The notes beneath the pieces were generated by a model. That model was not told the origin of the DNA. It saw only the letters and a program-made list of their open reading frames with translations, and did no database searches. Positions 26,786 to 38,750 of a DNA stretch of 64,000 nucleotides are shown piece after piece. The translations under genes and the position numbers were made by a program. Within the stretch, counting starts at the first letter, position 1. Each line of letters opens with the position of its first letter. The DNA comes from Lates calcarifer (Eukaryota > Chordata > Actinopteri > Centropomidae): positions 21,900,557 through 21,964,556 of the forward strand of contig NC_066838.1 of the NCBI RefSeq assembly GCF_001640805.2, read 5' to 3'.

Positions 26786-26845
26786 CCAAAAGGTCTTCAG
26801 GTGTCACCTGAAGACCTTTTGGTCCTGGTCCTGAATCAGACCAGG
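26786..26845. repeat. Perfect 18-bp inverted repeat followed by a second hairpin
   Basis: CCAAAAGGTCTTCAGGTG (26786-26803) is followed after one T by its exact reverse complement (26805-26822). Directly downstream, CCTGGTC (26824-26830) pairs with GACCAGG (26839-26845) across 8 nt. As RNA or single-stranded DNA this would form two adjacent hairpins. Each long arm contains CAGGTG, the E-box core bound by Snail and Scratch factors. Confidence 0.85.
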
Positions 26846-27229
26846 TCCAAATTACATTCAATCCAAGCAGATTGAGGAGTCTTGTTTTACTGCCACAGGT
26901 CTCAGGTCTGTGTGTTAACATATTTTCATAACCAAGTGGGTGCAAGTATTCTCAGTATCAGCTCTGAAATCAGGAAAATAAGTAAAAGTTTTATGACTTT
27001 CTTTTGGGAGTTTGATTCATAGATATTAAAATGATCATAAAATTAGGATATTCCATCTGTCGCCCAGCTGTCCACAGTGTTTTTAAACAAATTATTCTTG
27101 CATTTTGTTATGTAACTGCTTCACACAGGATGTTATTTTTATATTGCTGCTCATTTTGATTGCTGGTGTTCTCTCTCTGCAAGACATTGGGTTTGTTCAA
27201 GTTTTGGATCAAGACTAAGACTTTTGTTT

Positions 27230-27890
27230 TCATTTCATTTGCACCTATATGCTGATGATACACCACTATTTGTCCCAGTAAAGCCTGAAACCACCAGTTT
27301 GTCCATCACAAGAGCCAGTTTAATAGAAAACTTGATGCTTGCTCTGTCTTCATTTTAATTCCTGATAAAATTTAAACTTAACTTCTTATAATGGACCCTG
27401 ACAATCTGTGAAGTGCAATTTTATTTGTTTTGATTTCAGCCTTAATTTCGAGTTGCCTATTAGCAAGGTCGTCCAATCTTGCTTTTATCATCTAAGCAAT
27501 GTTGCCAAAAATCTGTTCATTTCTGAGCTTCAGCGACACCGAATCCATCATGCGTCCTCTCATTTCCTCACATTTAGATTATGAATCGGTCTGCTGACAG
27601 GCAACAATTCACAGACTCCAGACTGTGCAGAATTCAGCAGCTTGACTACTAAACCATGAAAGGAGACCATATTATCCCCTCTTCAATGTCTTTGCACTGG
27701 CTACCAATTTATCTCAGAATCAATTTTATGATTTTACTCATTACCTTTATGGCCCCAGACTATATCTCTGAATATATCTTTGTGTTCTCATCAACACACA
27801 GTCTGAAGTCAGTGGTTGTTCTTATGTCAAAGTGTAAAACTAAAGAGGACTGAATTTTGGCCCTTAGACCCCCTCAGATCTGTAATTTCC
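27230..27890 (+). mobile_element. Degraded non-LTR retrotransposon, reverse-transcriptase C-terminal part
   Basis: In one frame, 27239-27286 reads HLYADDTPLFVPVKPE, which contains the YADD catalytic motif of LINE reverse transcriptases. Further on, in a shifted frame (27656-27853), HIIPSSMSLHWLPIYLRINF, DYISEYIF and SLKSV match the usual LINE C-terminal pattern in which HWLPV, RI.FK and PSYIS motifs follow the palm. Stops and frameshifts separate the parts, so it is a fossil. The style fits the CR1/L2/Rex1 group, but I cannot fix the clade. Confidence 0.75.
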
Positions 27891-29344
27891 AAAATCAGTA
27901 TCCTCCTTTTTTGAGAATAAGCTTACTTAATTTAATATGTATTTATTATGTAACACATATTATCTTTTTTTATGTATGCTAACCTGATGTCGTGGGATTT
28001 CTTATAAATAGCATGCCACTTTAAGGACATTTTGTGTGTCATGTTTACGCATTTTAACCTTTTCCTGTGTCATTTTATGTCATTTTGTTTAGGGGTATGG
28101 TTAGAGCTAGCAAGGAGGTAAATGACGAAGCGTTAAATGTCAAGCAAATGGAAAAAAAAATGTACCTCCTAATCCCTGATTTTGATAAACGCTATACTTA
28201 ATTACTTATTATTGTTATTAGTAGTATTTTGAAAAAAAAAATGCAGTTACACTATGATATACTGCAAGACAAGCTATGTTACATGAACTAATCTGCTTTT
28301 CTTTTATAAATATGTCATGAAATAGTTTGACATAGGCTTTTTACAAATGTGCTATTTTTATTCCGGTCTGTATTACCTGTCAGACGAGTGTATACTCATG
28401 TGTCACAGAAACAGAACTACCATTAGAGGTTTATGGATGTCCATGAAAGACAATGAAGAACACAGAACTGTAGCCTTATTTAGACAAAAAAGGTTTGCTG
28501 GGATATCAGACATCATCACATGACACTTTAGTCATAGACTGAGCAGTTGTTTATACATAATTCCTTTGTACTTTCAGGAGCTCATTCTGTCGTTGATCAT
28601 ATTCTCTTCTATCTGTGTTCAGAAGCTGACCTGTTGTGCAGAGATGTGCATATTTACTCTATTCATAGGCTCCACACAGCACACATGCTACAGGCACATA
28701 TTCATTACTAAGTAGCCTGTGGCGACTGTCATGTGCAGACAATGGTGGAAGACAAAAACAGTGTATCTACCACACAGGGAATCTTCCACACTTGTAGCCA
28801 CACTATGGAGATAGCACGCCCAAATAGCGTGTGTGTTTTTTAATCGTATTCACATAATCTTGTGAGAGTCGTATGTGGAATCATAGATAAGCCTCCTTAT
28901 GTTGCTCAGATATTACTGCAAATGAGCATGTCTGAGAAATGTAACACCTTGCACAGACTCTTGCATTTTAATTTCTGTGGCATCTGTGACCAGTCCGTCA
29001 TGTCCCTAACCCCCTCGGGGGACCCCCAACCTATCTGCTGCAGACCCCCAAAACCCAGGAGGAGGGGAGAGTGGGGGGAGCACGGGGACACATTTGATTG
29101 ATGATGGTGTGAATTAAACAGAAAGAGATGGAGAGAATCCTTTTATCAGGCCAGAAACACGAGTGGATTAAAATGTAGTTGTACAACCCCTCTGTATAAT
29201 GCAGCAGCCTGGCCGCATATCACGAGGCAGCAGAAGCCAAGATGAGAGCTGCTTGTTATTATTGCCCCCACCCCAACCCGCCACGTGAAACTTTGCTGAA
29301 GCAGGAAAAACAGGCCTGAAACGTGTGAAACAGGGCTGAAAAAA
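27891..29344. other. Gene desert, fifth segment
   Basis: No gene is seen. AT-rich sequence occupies 27900-28360. A C-rich island, CCCTCGGGGGACCCCC, lies near 29011-29026 with no coding support. Confidence 0.4.
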
Positions 29345-29640
29345 AGTGCTTTTAAATTATATGTTGATCGACAGAAAATTAACCTGCAAGTATTCTGACA
29401 CTCAATAAAGCGTTTCGGTCAGCCCCTCACATGTGAGGATTTGCTGCTTTTCCTTTTTTTTAGATTTAATAAGCTGAATATCTTTGGGTTTTGGACTGTT
29501 GATAGGACAAAACTGAGTTGATGGGACATTTAAAGACGTTGCTTTAAACTCTGAGAAAGTATATTTCTCTTTCAGGTTTTCTTGCAGTTTACAGAAAAAA
29601 AATGAAAAAAATAATTGTTTGTTGCAGCCTTAGCTAAAAA
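29345..29640. repeat. Dispersed repeat family C, copy 1
   Basis: Family C is defined by TGAGGATTTGCTGCTTTT, ATATCTTTGGGTTTTGGACTG, GGACATTTAAAGAC and terminal TTGATCGACAGAAAATTAA or its relatives. Similar copies lie at 32640-32955, 38402-38750 and 39850-40030, with a cluster at 51560-52780. I remember it as one of the most abundant percomorph repeats. The class is not assigned. Confidence 0.65.
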
Positions 29641-30739
29641 TACATCCAAACAGATTCAGATCTGATATCATTGTCTAATAATCAGACAAATCTTAGATCC
29701 TCAGTGACATTCTTTTAGATTTTGGACCTTAATTTTATATTTATTATATCTGTACACATCAAACTAGAAGCTGAAAATAGCTGCAGTAAGTATGAAAATG
29801 TTATCCTGCAAAATTCTCTGAAGACCTGTCCTCTTCTTTTTATGTCATGTGATCCTGCAGGTAGAAGCCCTTGATTGTCCTCAAACAGCATCGTTGAGTC
29901 CTTCACATCCACGTCCGAGGCTTTAATGGACCTGCAGCATGTTTCTGTCTGGCGGTATCCTCTGTGCCCGACTCCACCGCTGCTCTGCTGATGTTTTGTG
30001 CCACTGCATAATTTATTGCCCTCTTTGCAGGCCTCCTCTTGCACATCCCCTCCTCGTCAGCGCAGGTGAGAGTTCAGCTGTTTGGTTTAACACATCACTG
30101 AGAAGGGCCTCAGACCTGGCTCCACAGCAGCAGACCCCACATGTGACAAATGCAATTAGAGGGAAATATGCAATTACCGCAATCCCCACTCTCTCATGCG
30201 GCCAGACAAGGACAATTTGTCAATGAGGCCCCAGTGGTATCTCCTGAGCCTGGATAGGGACCTGCAGGTATCATTGTCCCTGCCTCCTTCTCAAGAGCTG
30301 GCCTGTGGTGTTGGATGGCCTGAAGCCCCTGGGAGGCCTGGCAGAGGAAGATGTATGGCCAGAGAAAAGATACAGGGTTCAATAATCAAAAACAAACCCC
30401 TTGTCTTTGACTGTTTCGGTTACATGGACCCATTTTCTCCACAGAGAGGCTGCATTTAATAACAACTGGCTGGGGGAAGAAATACAGCATCAAACAAACA
30501 ATTGATAAAAGTTTCATTCAGTTTCTTTTTTTAAAGAAAGTTTATTTATCTTCAAATAGTGTCCTTTAATGAAAAACTACGTGATTTGAAAACATATTTT
30601 GAAAGACATCTGAAATGCACAGATAATCTACAGTGTTCTGAAGTGAACAAAGGAGTGATTTTGAAGATGATTTGATGAACTTATTAGCAAACAGTTGCTT
30701 AGTTACACACCCAGCAGTTACAGAGCAACATCATCCTTC
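29641..30739. other. Gene desert, with candidate regulatory block near 30090-30460
   Basis: No gene is recognised. The stretch at 30090-30460 is unique and balanced in composition. It contains AAATGCAATTAGAGGG, ATGCAATTACCGC and GGACAATTTGTCAATGAGG, which look like homeobox and SOX-type words. It is a candidate conserved non-coding element by inference only. Confidence 0.25.
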
Positions 30740-31180
30740 ATTTAGAGCTGTGTCCCAGCCACTTGATGAATTAAAGTCAATATTAGCTCTGTTTTTGCTC
30801 TGTTTTTGGTCTCCACCACCTCCTGAGGAAGTTCACCAGCTAGTTGTCTGTGTGCAGTTTGGTGCTGGAAAGATAGTGTACGGTGGGTTTTATATTAGAA
30901 AACCGCTGCCAAAAATGAGGCTATGAGTGCAGTGAGAGTGAACCAAAACAGTAAATTTGCGGACCGGACAGTTAAATTAATGAGCTGACACTTGCTATAA
31001 AGCTCCATAAAGCCGAGCAGAGCTGCAGATTCAGCTGATAATTCTGTATAGGTTCATCATTACGAGCGATCCCTTTCACATTGTCACATTGTTTTCACAC
31101 AGTTGTCTTTGATATATTGTTGGCATACAATATCGGTTGTAGCCGCTTTAAAGTCCCAGGGATCTAAACCGCACGTCGAC
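30740..31180. repeat. Probable interspersed repeat
   Basis: Words such as TTAGCTCTGTTTTTGCTC, AGTAAATTTGCGGACCGGAC and GTTAAATTAATGAGCTGACA are familiar to me as a dispersed fish repeat. No second copy is visible in this window, so support is weak. Confidence 0.35.
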
Positions 31181-31509
31181 CTGATAAATCACTTTGCTTT
31201 TGTATCTCTCTTTCAAGAAATTGTCAGTTGATGTTTGTGTGAGGCTGCAGACGGAGACACTTGTCTGAAGTGCTCAACACTGGCCGACATGTGAAGTGCA
31301 CGACCTGCTGCATGCCTTTGTCCCCTCTTTGAATGGACATGATAGATAGAACTGGAGCAATGGAGGCGAAGACCATGACAATTTGAGCACTGACCTGGTT
31401 TTCACTGTAGTCATCATAAAACACAGAGCCTGCGTCCTGGGGACATGTAATAACATCAGGCCTTTGGTGTAATTCACTATCTCAGTGTGTGGCAATATAG
31501 CAAAACCCA
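31181..31509. other. Intergenic, nothing recognised
   Basis: Short unique stretch without coding or repeat evidence. Confidence 0.4.
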
Positions 31510-31760
31510 TTACATTTGCCTTGTAATTTGCTGTCGCCCCGGCGAGGGATTCAGGTGACTGCGACCCCCGTTAATGGAGTTCCAGTGATAAGGACAGGTC
31601 TGTTTATTAGCCACATGCGGTCAAGCGTGGCAGGAACAGCTGAGCGCAGGCAGGTGTCGGGCCCTGCGAGGGCTCAGGCACCGCTGGCAGGCCTCGGCGC
31701 TCATTTCACGCACGTTATCGTCACACTAGCTTGGTTGAAAAAGGAGGTCGCTGGGTGCAC
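31510..31760. promoter_or_regulatory. GC-rich unique block in the desert
   Basis: About 250 bp with clearly higher GC and several CpGs (GTCGCCCCGGCGAGGG, TCACGCACGTTATCG) inside AT-rich surroundings. It carries a chance 84-residue frame without splice support. It may be a conserved element or a distal CpG island. Alignment or ATAC data would tell. Confidence 0.25.
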
Positions 31761-32639
31761 AACAATATAACTGCTGAGTGATGAGGTTTCCTCAGAGTCA
31801 CACTGGTGTGTACCACTCCTGGCAATCGGGTTTGTTTGTGGAAATCAATGAGTCATCTGCTATTTGTTTTTAGTCAAGCTGGGGGAGGAGCTTTGTAAAA
31901 AACATCAGGGTTTATTTTTTGCTTTTTTTTTGGAGCCACTTAATCTCAAAAGAGCCACTGGAATATCCAGAATTTACACTCTTACACGAGGCCAAAATGT
32001 AGTAAATGATAAGTGAACATTTCATTAGGACAGCAAAATAAAAAGATCACATACTGCAAAGAAAGGTTATCTCTTCCAGCATGCGTGCTTGCAGACATTT
32101 ACAGAGCCTTGAGGAGAAAATGAACTTCAAATTAAAATGTCTACTTGATGCATTATCCTAATAGGGACGGATGGGAAAAGAGAACTCTATGGTGCTCTCA
32201 TCCTTCAGCCTGAGGGGACAGACTTGGGGAGTTGTCATTACTAACTTAGCCCATCAAGATGAGCCTGTTGGGAGGTGGATTCACAGAGATTGTCTGCTGT
32301 TTTGACAGGTGTCTGAGCTGGTTAATTTATCAGGCAATTACAGAATAAATTGAGCTATCTTTACATGGGAAACATGATTGATCCTGTTAAAAAATTACAC
32401 AACTACAAGATTTCTCCTTTGAGTTTCATTTTGAGCATTGGGTTGAGTATTGAGAAGAAGCTCAGCGTAACACAAAGAGCAACCTAACTGTAGTTTTGAA
32501 GTATGTAAATAATGAGTGCCTGATGATTTTATCTTGAGGAACATGTTTTGTTCATTTCTGTAATGCTATCACACACCACACAGAAGATTAGCCGCACCGA
32601 AGAAATGAAAAAACCTCCTACAATATATGAGAGAGAATT
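31761..32639. other. Gene desert, sixth segment
   Basis: No gene or clear repeat was recognised. Confidence 0.4.
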
Positions 32640-32955
32640 AATAATGATTTAAGTGGTGCTTCATCATTGTTTTATTTGCAATTTTTTTCTCAATTAATCA
32701 CCAAAAAATAACATTTTATGATCACAATTTCATAATACCCAAATTAATGCCCTCAGATGTTTTTAACAGTTTAGCAGTAAAAATAAAAATTTATTCTGTT
32801 TATTAGCACATAATATAAAGAAAACTGCTAATTTCTCACAACTAAGATTCTTAAACTTGGACATTTTTAGCATTCTCTCTGAAAAATAATTAATTTACTA
32901 TCAAAATAGTTGCAGATTAATTTTTTGTTGATTGACTAATCACTTACAGCTCTAG
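32640..32955. repeat. Dispersed repeat family C, diverged copy 2
   Basis: The copy ends with ATCAAAATAGTTGCAGATTA, TTGTTGATTGACTAATCA and CAGCTCTAG, the characteristic terminus of the family. The interior is strongly diverged. Confidence 0.55.
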
Positions 32956-35030
32956 ACTTCTAGACTCAAATCGTCTCTGCACTCTTCAGTCTGCGTATCT
33001 TAGCCGTTATCGATGGGCCAGACAGCAGACGGGCAGGCAGCCTTTATGTAGCCTATATAAAGTGTGACCCAGGAGCCAGGGCTTTCTGTAAGTGTGCCAA
33101 CGTGGACGTGCTTCCAGCAATAGTCATGCTTCTGCCAGCTGCATCATCTGTGCCTGCACAAAAGCATGCCCTTTGAAAAGCGCTCAGCACACACAAAAGC
33201 AGTGATGCGTGGTGCACATGCATCAGTGTGCAAACGTGCATGCTCACATTACTCTTTATTCAACTTTTGATAGCCAATGAAACTGACTGTTGCAATGATG
33301 AAATGGATCAAGTTCACAATTAGGATATTAAATTAGGTTTCTCTTGAGCTGGATTTACTATTCTGCATTTAAATTTTCTTTCTCCTCGTGAATCTTCTCT
33401 TTATTTAGACGTAAATCTTGAACAAATATTCAAAAAGAACCAAAATACTGAGGCTGGTTTAAGAAGATTTGAGGTGAAATCTAAATGTGTGGTGGCAGAT
33501 TGAAGTAGAAGCAACAGAGCTCATCTGTCCTCTAGCAAAAGACTCACTATGAGTCATACCAAGTGCACACATCACTGTAGAGACACTCAATTATGATTCA
33601 AATCTCCATAACGGGGCAATAAAGCCATTTGTCATGTGACCATCTGCAGTGCATCTCCTCTGATTCTGCCTGAATGTAGTTAGCCCCTACACACTGTGAA
33701 AGTGCAAGGAGAGGAACGTGTGGATTTATTAGCACCAGGCTAAAACTGTAATCACCACAGGATCAGTGCTGTGCCGACAGATTAATTTCATTTTCTGCGA
33801 ATTCTGTAGTCTCCTGGAAAATCTCTGGGAGCTTGGAAACAAAGACGTGCCCTGCAGCCGTCTTTGTTTTACTTTTTCTCCTCAGATTTAAAACAATGTG
33901 TGAAGGGAGAGAGCAACACCAGTTTAGTTCCAGCACCGTAATTATCGCCTGCTTTCGTCTCCCAGGGATGTTCATGGACAAGGGGCTCATAACAGGTGAC
34001 AGAATGCCTGCCAGCCGCCCCCAGTTCCCCGCCCCCACCCCAGAATGGTGACTATTATAAACCAAAAACGTATGCTCTCAATATATATGCAAATGATGCT
34101 TGGTCCCAAGGTGAAGTTCGCAGAGCAGCAACGCCGCTTGCCTCTGTTTTGCTCATTTGCAAAAATGTTGAGAGTAACAAAGACCACAGGAAATTGAAAA
34201 ATTGTTACTAAGTATTAGAAAAAGCAATCATTTTCCCCAGGCAGCCTAATCCTGTGGAAATTGATCTCACCTCTCTCCCTGACATACACTGGGAGGAAAA
34301 ACACATAAGAGGAAAATGCCTGTCTCAGTGTTACCTGCTGGAAAATTTGTTTAGTTGTAGATTTATTTATTTATTTATTTTTTTCATAAAACCACTATGT
34401 CCTGTGTTGACTGGTCTTTTTGTTTGTCCCTTTGGCTGCAAACAGGTGTAGTGGATCCTCAAAAAGAAAATTAGTAACTGGTGTGTAATTGTTTTCTAGA
34501 GGTGCTGCTGCTGCTGCAGCACACAACACTGAGTAATCTTCCTGCCGGGCTGCTCCATCCATGCTACATGCATGCAAATCTGTCCATTTGTTGTCTAATT
34601 TTAAACAGGCTGATACCATCTCACTAATGCATTTGCTCTTCCTTTGCGTGGAAGTACAAATTGGAAACGACAGTCTATTACCCACCGCTCTGACCTTCGT
34701 GATGGAACATAATGTGAAAAGACCTACAATGCCTTTATTTGAGGGAGGGAGGGTGAGGGACACAGTGGTGATTAATTAACCCAATTAATTTAGACTAAGA
34801 TTATCTGAACAATTATTTCTCGATAAATCAGAGCAAGGTGTGATGACGACTATTATAGTTAAGGTTTAATTACAGCATTAGAAAATGAAAGTACTTTGCT
34901 AAGGAACACAGTGGAATGCTCCTGCAGAACATCTTTGACTGTGAATTTAATTATTGAAGCTGAAATAGAAAATAATATTGGGGGACAACAGAACACGAAA
35001 AAAATCCTCTTCAAGGCAAACTCATTCTAG
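32956..35030. other. Gene desert, seventh segment; mostly unique
   Basis: No gene is seen. The stretches at 33760-34200 and 34230-34780 are unique and open on both strands. Examples are GGGGCTCATAACAGGTGACAG (34 kb), with a CAGGTG E-box, and CCTAATCCTGTGG, with a TAATCC word. These are possible regulatory elements, not tested. Confidence 0.3.
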
Positions 35031-35949
35031 GTTAAAGGAAAAGTTAAACATTTCTGGCTTGTATGATTTATTGTTGGTAGTTATGTGAGAAATACCTTTT
35101 GAATACCACTGCCTTTTGAATCTACTGCTAGCAAAAGGCTAACTTAGCTTAATGTGAGCATTGGGAACAGGGAACACCTGGCCTGGCTCTGGCCAGAGAT
35201 AACAAAATCCACCTGCCAGTGGGTTTGGAAAGGGATGTGTACCATGTATTTCTGGATCAAGACCAGCAACTTCCTGGAGTTTGCAACTGGTTCCGGCCAA
35301 GAAATAGTACGATAGGTGACATACAGCGATAGCTAGCGTTAGCATGCGCGCTGTAGTGAAACGAGACTGGACGGGACGAAGCTAGCTGTTAACATGCTAA
35401 CGTCAGTCGAAGCAAAGAGGCGGAAGAAATAAAAGCAAAAAAGGTGTTAACATTGGCGTTGCTTTTCACTTCTGGAGACAGCTCTTGGCGGGCACAGGAA
35501 TGAAGCTTAATGCTGAACTCAAGGTTTCTTCAAGACTGGTAAGTAAACAGCTGCTAATGTTAATGTTAGCAATGTAGCTCTAGCAACGGCCGTTGGTAAG
35601 TACTCAGCATTAAAGCTAACCTTAGCTATGTAGCTATAGCAACGACCGTTACACAGGCACGAGCCTCCATGTTGTTTACTACTGTTTACTGTTCGTTCGT
35701 GACATTGAACGTGACACACCAGAAAAATAAGATAATTAAAACAAACAAACAAACAGAAAGGCAAAATCGTCCACCAGCAATGGGACGGGCTTGCTTTTAG
35801 CAGGTTTGCCCACATTAAAGCCCGCACATATATTTTAATTTTGGTGTAAAGAGGGAGTAATACGTTAATGCTAAACAACATTAGCCGGCTTCTGGTGGGT
35901 CTTCAAGAAAGCACTTAGCCCCAAAATGTCAAACTTTTCCTTAAAGACC
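35031..35949. mobile_element. Repeat element with terminal inverted repeats (about 0.9 kb)
   Basis: The left end GTTAAAGGAAAAGTTAAACA (35031 onward) pairs with the right end TGTCAAACTTTTCCTTAAAG (35929-35948) as imperfect inverted repeats. Interior words such as GGCCTGGCTCTGGCCAGAGA, AACAAAATCCACCTGCCAG and CAACTTCCTGGAGTTTGC match a dispersed fish repeat that I remember. There is no intact ORF, so it would be a non-autonomous element. Confidence 0.55.
35566..35650. repeat. Two-copy 29-bp direct repeat inside the element
   Basis: TTAGCAATGTAGCTCTAGCA then ACGGCCGTT (35566-35594) recurs at 35622-35650 with three substitutions. The spacing between starts is 56 bp. It lies within the 0.9-kb inverted-terminus element. 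Confidence 0.75.
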
Positions 35950-37678
35950 AAATGTTTCAAACTGCAACCCACATTCTGATCAGGCTTTCTTGTTGCAGGT
36001 GCACAAAAGAAATTATCTCAGCCTTGGAAGCTGACACATTTGTTCTTAGTGGCTGACATGAGAGCTCCTCACTGAGCATTATAGTGGGGTAGCTGGTAGA
36101 GATTTCATATGGTTTATTGCTCCCACTTTCGCTGAGGTTATTTATTGAACTGCCATCATGGCCCCTGCACTGCACAGCCACCCAATGCCTTTGTGCCCCC
36201 TCACTATGATAGAGGAATTTAGCCCACATGAACAGCATACTGAGCTGGAGTTTAAGTGTTATTAAGAAGCATCACTCATGCATAGGATACTATTTACAGT
36301 AATACATTCACACATGCCGCGACTTCCTATGACGGCTCTTGAAGGAAAAATGATGATAGATTGTGTGCAGGGTGTGAGGCTGTACGAGAGAGCAAGGGTG
36401 GGGGAGACGGAGGGGAAACTAGGTTTCAAGTATTCCACAGGCTAAATGAAGAACAAACATGCACCATACAAGACAGTGAAGGAGAAAAGATTATCATCTG
36501 GAGATGAAAGGCAGAGAGAGAGAGAGGGAGAGAGATTCATTCTCTGCCACACAGCTGTCTTATTTGCAAGGTGTTGAGAAACCAGTTTTTTTCCTCCAAG
36601 AGGATGAAAAGATTCTTCTGAAGCCAAAAGGGTCTGCTATCATTTTTGGGCAGCTTGAGCGGTAGAGATGTTATTAGCATAAATTATCTCCCCCACCAAA
36701 GAGATAGGAACATGCTAGCTCCTTTCTGCTTTTCACACTTAATTGCCCTATTTACTGAACAGTTGCCCATGGACAACAAATGCACACACGCTTGGAGATG
36801 CATACAGGACAACAGGCAGACACAAGCCAAATAGGGCATGAGTGATACACTGAACTATCTGCCAAACAGCATTAGATACAGTACAACTGGGGAGGCTGTT
36901 AAAGTCCATTCAGACTTCATGTTGGACTGGGAATCCACTGCAAAATGTTAAACATTGCCTTCATGACCTTATTCACTGAGCCATGTCTGATCAGCCTCTG
37001 TGTAAAAAGATATTTTAAAAAAGGATTTAGTGCCAAATGCATGCACAAGGGCAGCCAGAAAACATCTTAAAAATGACAAAACAAATAAGACTTTTGTGAT
37101 AAAATAAAATATAATATAATAAATAAAAATACTTGTTGCATCTAAAACGAATTCATATTGTATATTAAACTTTTTAATCATCATCAGCTCTAAAAAGCAC
37201 AACAGTCTCCTACTGTGGCAGCTCAAAAAAGCCTCATTGAAGTGACCCAGTAAGCAAGAGTGAGGTGAATTATAGATGGCTATGCCTAATGGACTCTTAG
37301 CTTCTCTTCACCTAACCCAACAAGCTCAGAGTGTCTTTATATAAGCAGTGCCTATTACGAGACGTTAAATCACATTTTCTCTTTAGTTAATCTTCTTTTT
37401 TGTCAGAATGTTCCAGGTGTCTGAATTAGTCACGAGCTAAGTGATTAAACAGACTTCACATGTCTGTAAATAGAGATAATAAACATCTGTAGATGGGGGT
37501 AACTGTCTCTCGTGGAACAGTGTGAAGGAACAAATCAACTAGATTGACTCCATTCATTCTGTTGGCCAGGTCGTCTCTGTAACCCTGGAGGGCCATACAG
37601 GATGTTAATGAGGCTGATTGTATCTCAGCCTCCCATCTGACCACAGCAAAAAAAGCCCCCGCTCCAGTAAAGCAGAGT

Positions 37679-37695
37679 AAAAAAAAAAAAAAAAA
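37679..37695. repeat. Poly(A) tract
   Basis: Seventeen consecutive A residues. No preceding retroelement body is obvious. Confidence 0.9.
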
Positions 37696-37801
37696 CCCAT
37701 TCCTCCAGCCTGAGGGGGTCAGTCGCTATGGTAACGTCCTGAGGCAGTGACCACATGTCAGAGGGAGTCTGGGGGCCATAAGTGGACCGGAGCTCCGGCA
37801 T

Positions 37802-37846
37802 GAGGAGGAGGAGGAGGAGGAGGAGGAGGAGGCAGAGGAGGAGGAT
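37802..37846. repeat. (GAG)n trinucleotide repeat
   Basis: About nine perfect GAG units, then GCA and three further GAG units. Confidence 0.95.
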
Positions 37847-38401
37847 GTGGAAACAATTGGTGGTGAGTTTCCTGCTGCTGGATGCTAGTAACCTGAAACA
37901 TGTTTCAATCACAGCATGGTTCCTTTTGTTTGTCACAATTCACCTCTAACCTGTAGCTAACTTGTTGCACTCGTTCTTTAAGTTGTCTCTAAAGCTAATG
38001 CGTGATGCAATGGGGCGATAATTAATTTGCAGATCACGTTAATATTGAGCCAAAAACAGCCGGACCACAGAGTATTTCATGTGAAGTTACTGTAAACTCG
38101 CTGGTTGGCGTCTTTTCCAGTTACAGGTGGCTTCCTCCATCTCTATCAGCTATAGGGCTCAGCCGGGGGAGCTGAGATCAATATAACTCTGTATTTCCAA
38201 TATCAGTATATAATACAACATGGAGGATATATGAATAGTTTAAATTCATTGTGGTTCAGGAAAACAGAAACCTTAATGACTTGTTTTGTTAGTTTTTAAT
38301 TAGTATTTGCTTTGAGTCAGTTATTCAAACATCAGAGTTTTAGAAAAACAACAACACAACATGATCATAGGGTTTACTTAAAAGATGATTTATGATTGAA
38401 T

Positions 38402-38750
38402 TTAGAGCTGTCATCAGTCAGCAAAAATAATCAGCAACTATTCTGATAATTTATGAATAATTCCAGTCATTTCTTGTACAAAAAAGTAAAAAAAGCTCAT
38501 ATTTTCTGGGTGCAGTGTCTCAAATGAGAGGATTTGCTGCTTTTTGTGTCATATTAGACTTTAAGATTAATATCTTTGGGTTTTAGATTTTGGTTTAATA
38601 AGATAAGACATTTAAAGATATCATCTGGCGCTCTGGGAAGTTATAATGGGTATTTTTTCACGATTTTAAAAAATGTAATTGATTAAACAATCAATCAGTT
38701 AAGCAGTTTATACAAAAATGAAAATAATTATTAGCCACAGCCCTAATTGA
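38402..38750. repeat. Dispersed repeat family C, copy 3
   Basis: A nearly complete copy. It opens TAGAGCTGTCATCAGTCAGC and contains GAGAGGATTTGCTGCTTTTT and AATATCTTTGGGTTTTAGA. It closes ATAATTATTAGCCACAGCCC. Confidence 0.65.

Larger units (their letters stand above)
35950..38401. other. Gene desert, eighth segment
   Basis: No gene is recognised. The sub-blocks 36440-36800 and 37200-37640 are unique. They contain ATTAGCATAAATTATC and ATGTTAATGAGGCTGATTG, homeobox-type words that are compatible with enhancers but unproven. Confidence 0.3.

Noticed and set aside
27656..27853. 65-residue frame as an independent small gene
   Set aside because: It matches the C-terminal pattern of LINE reverse transcriptases and is part of a broken element.
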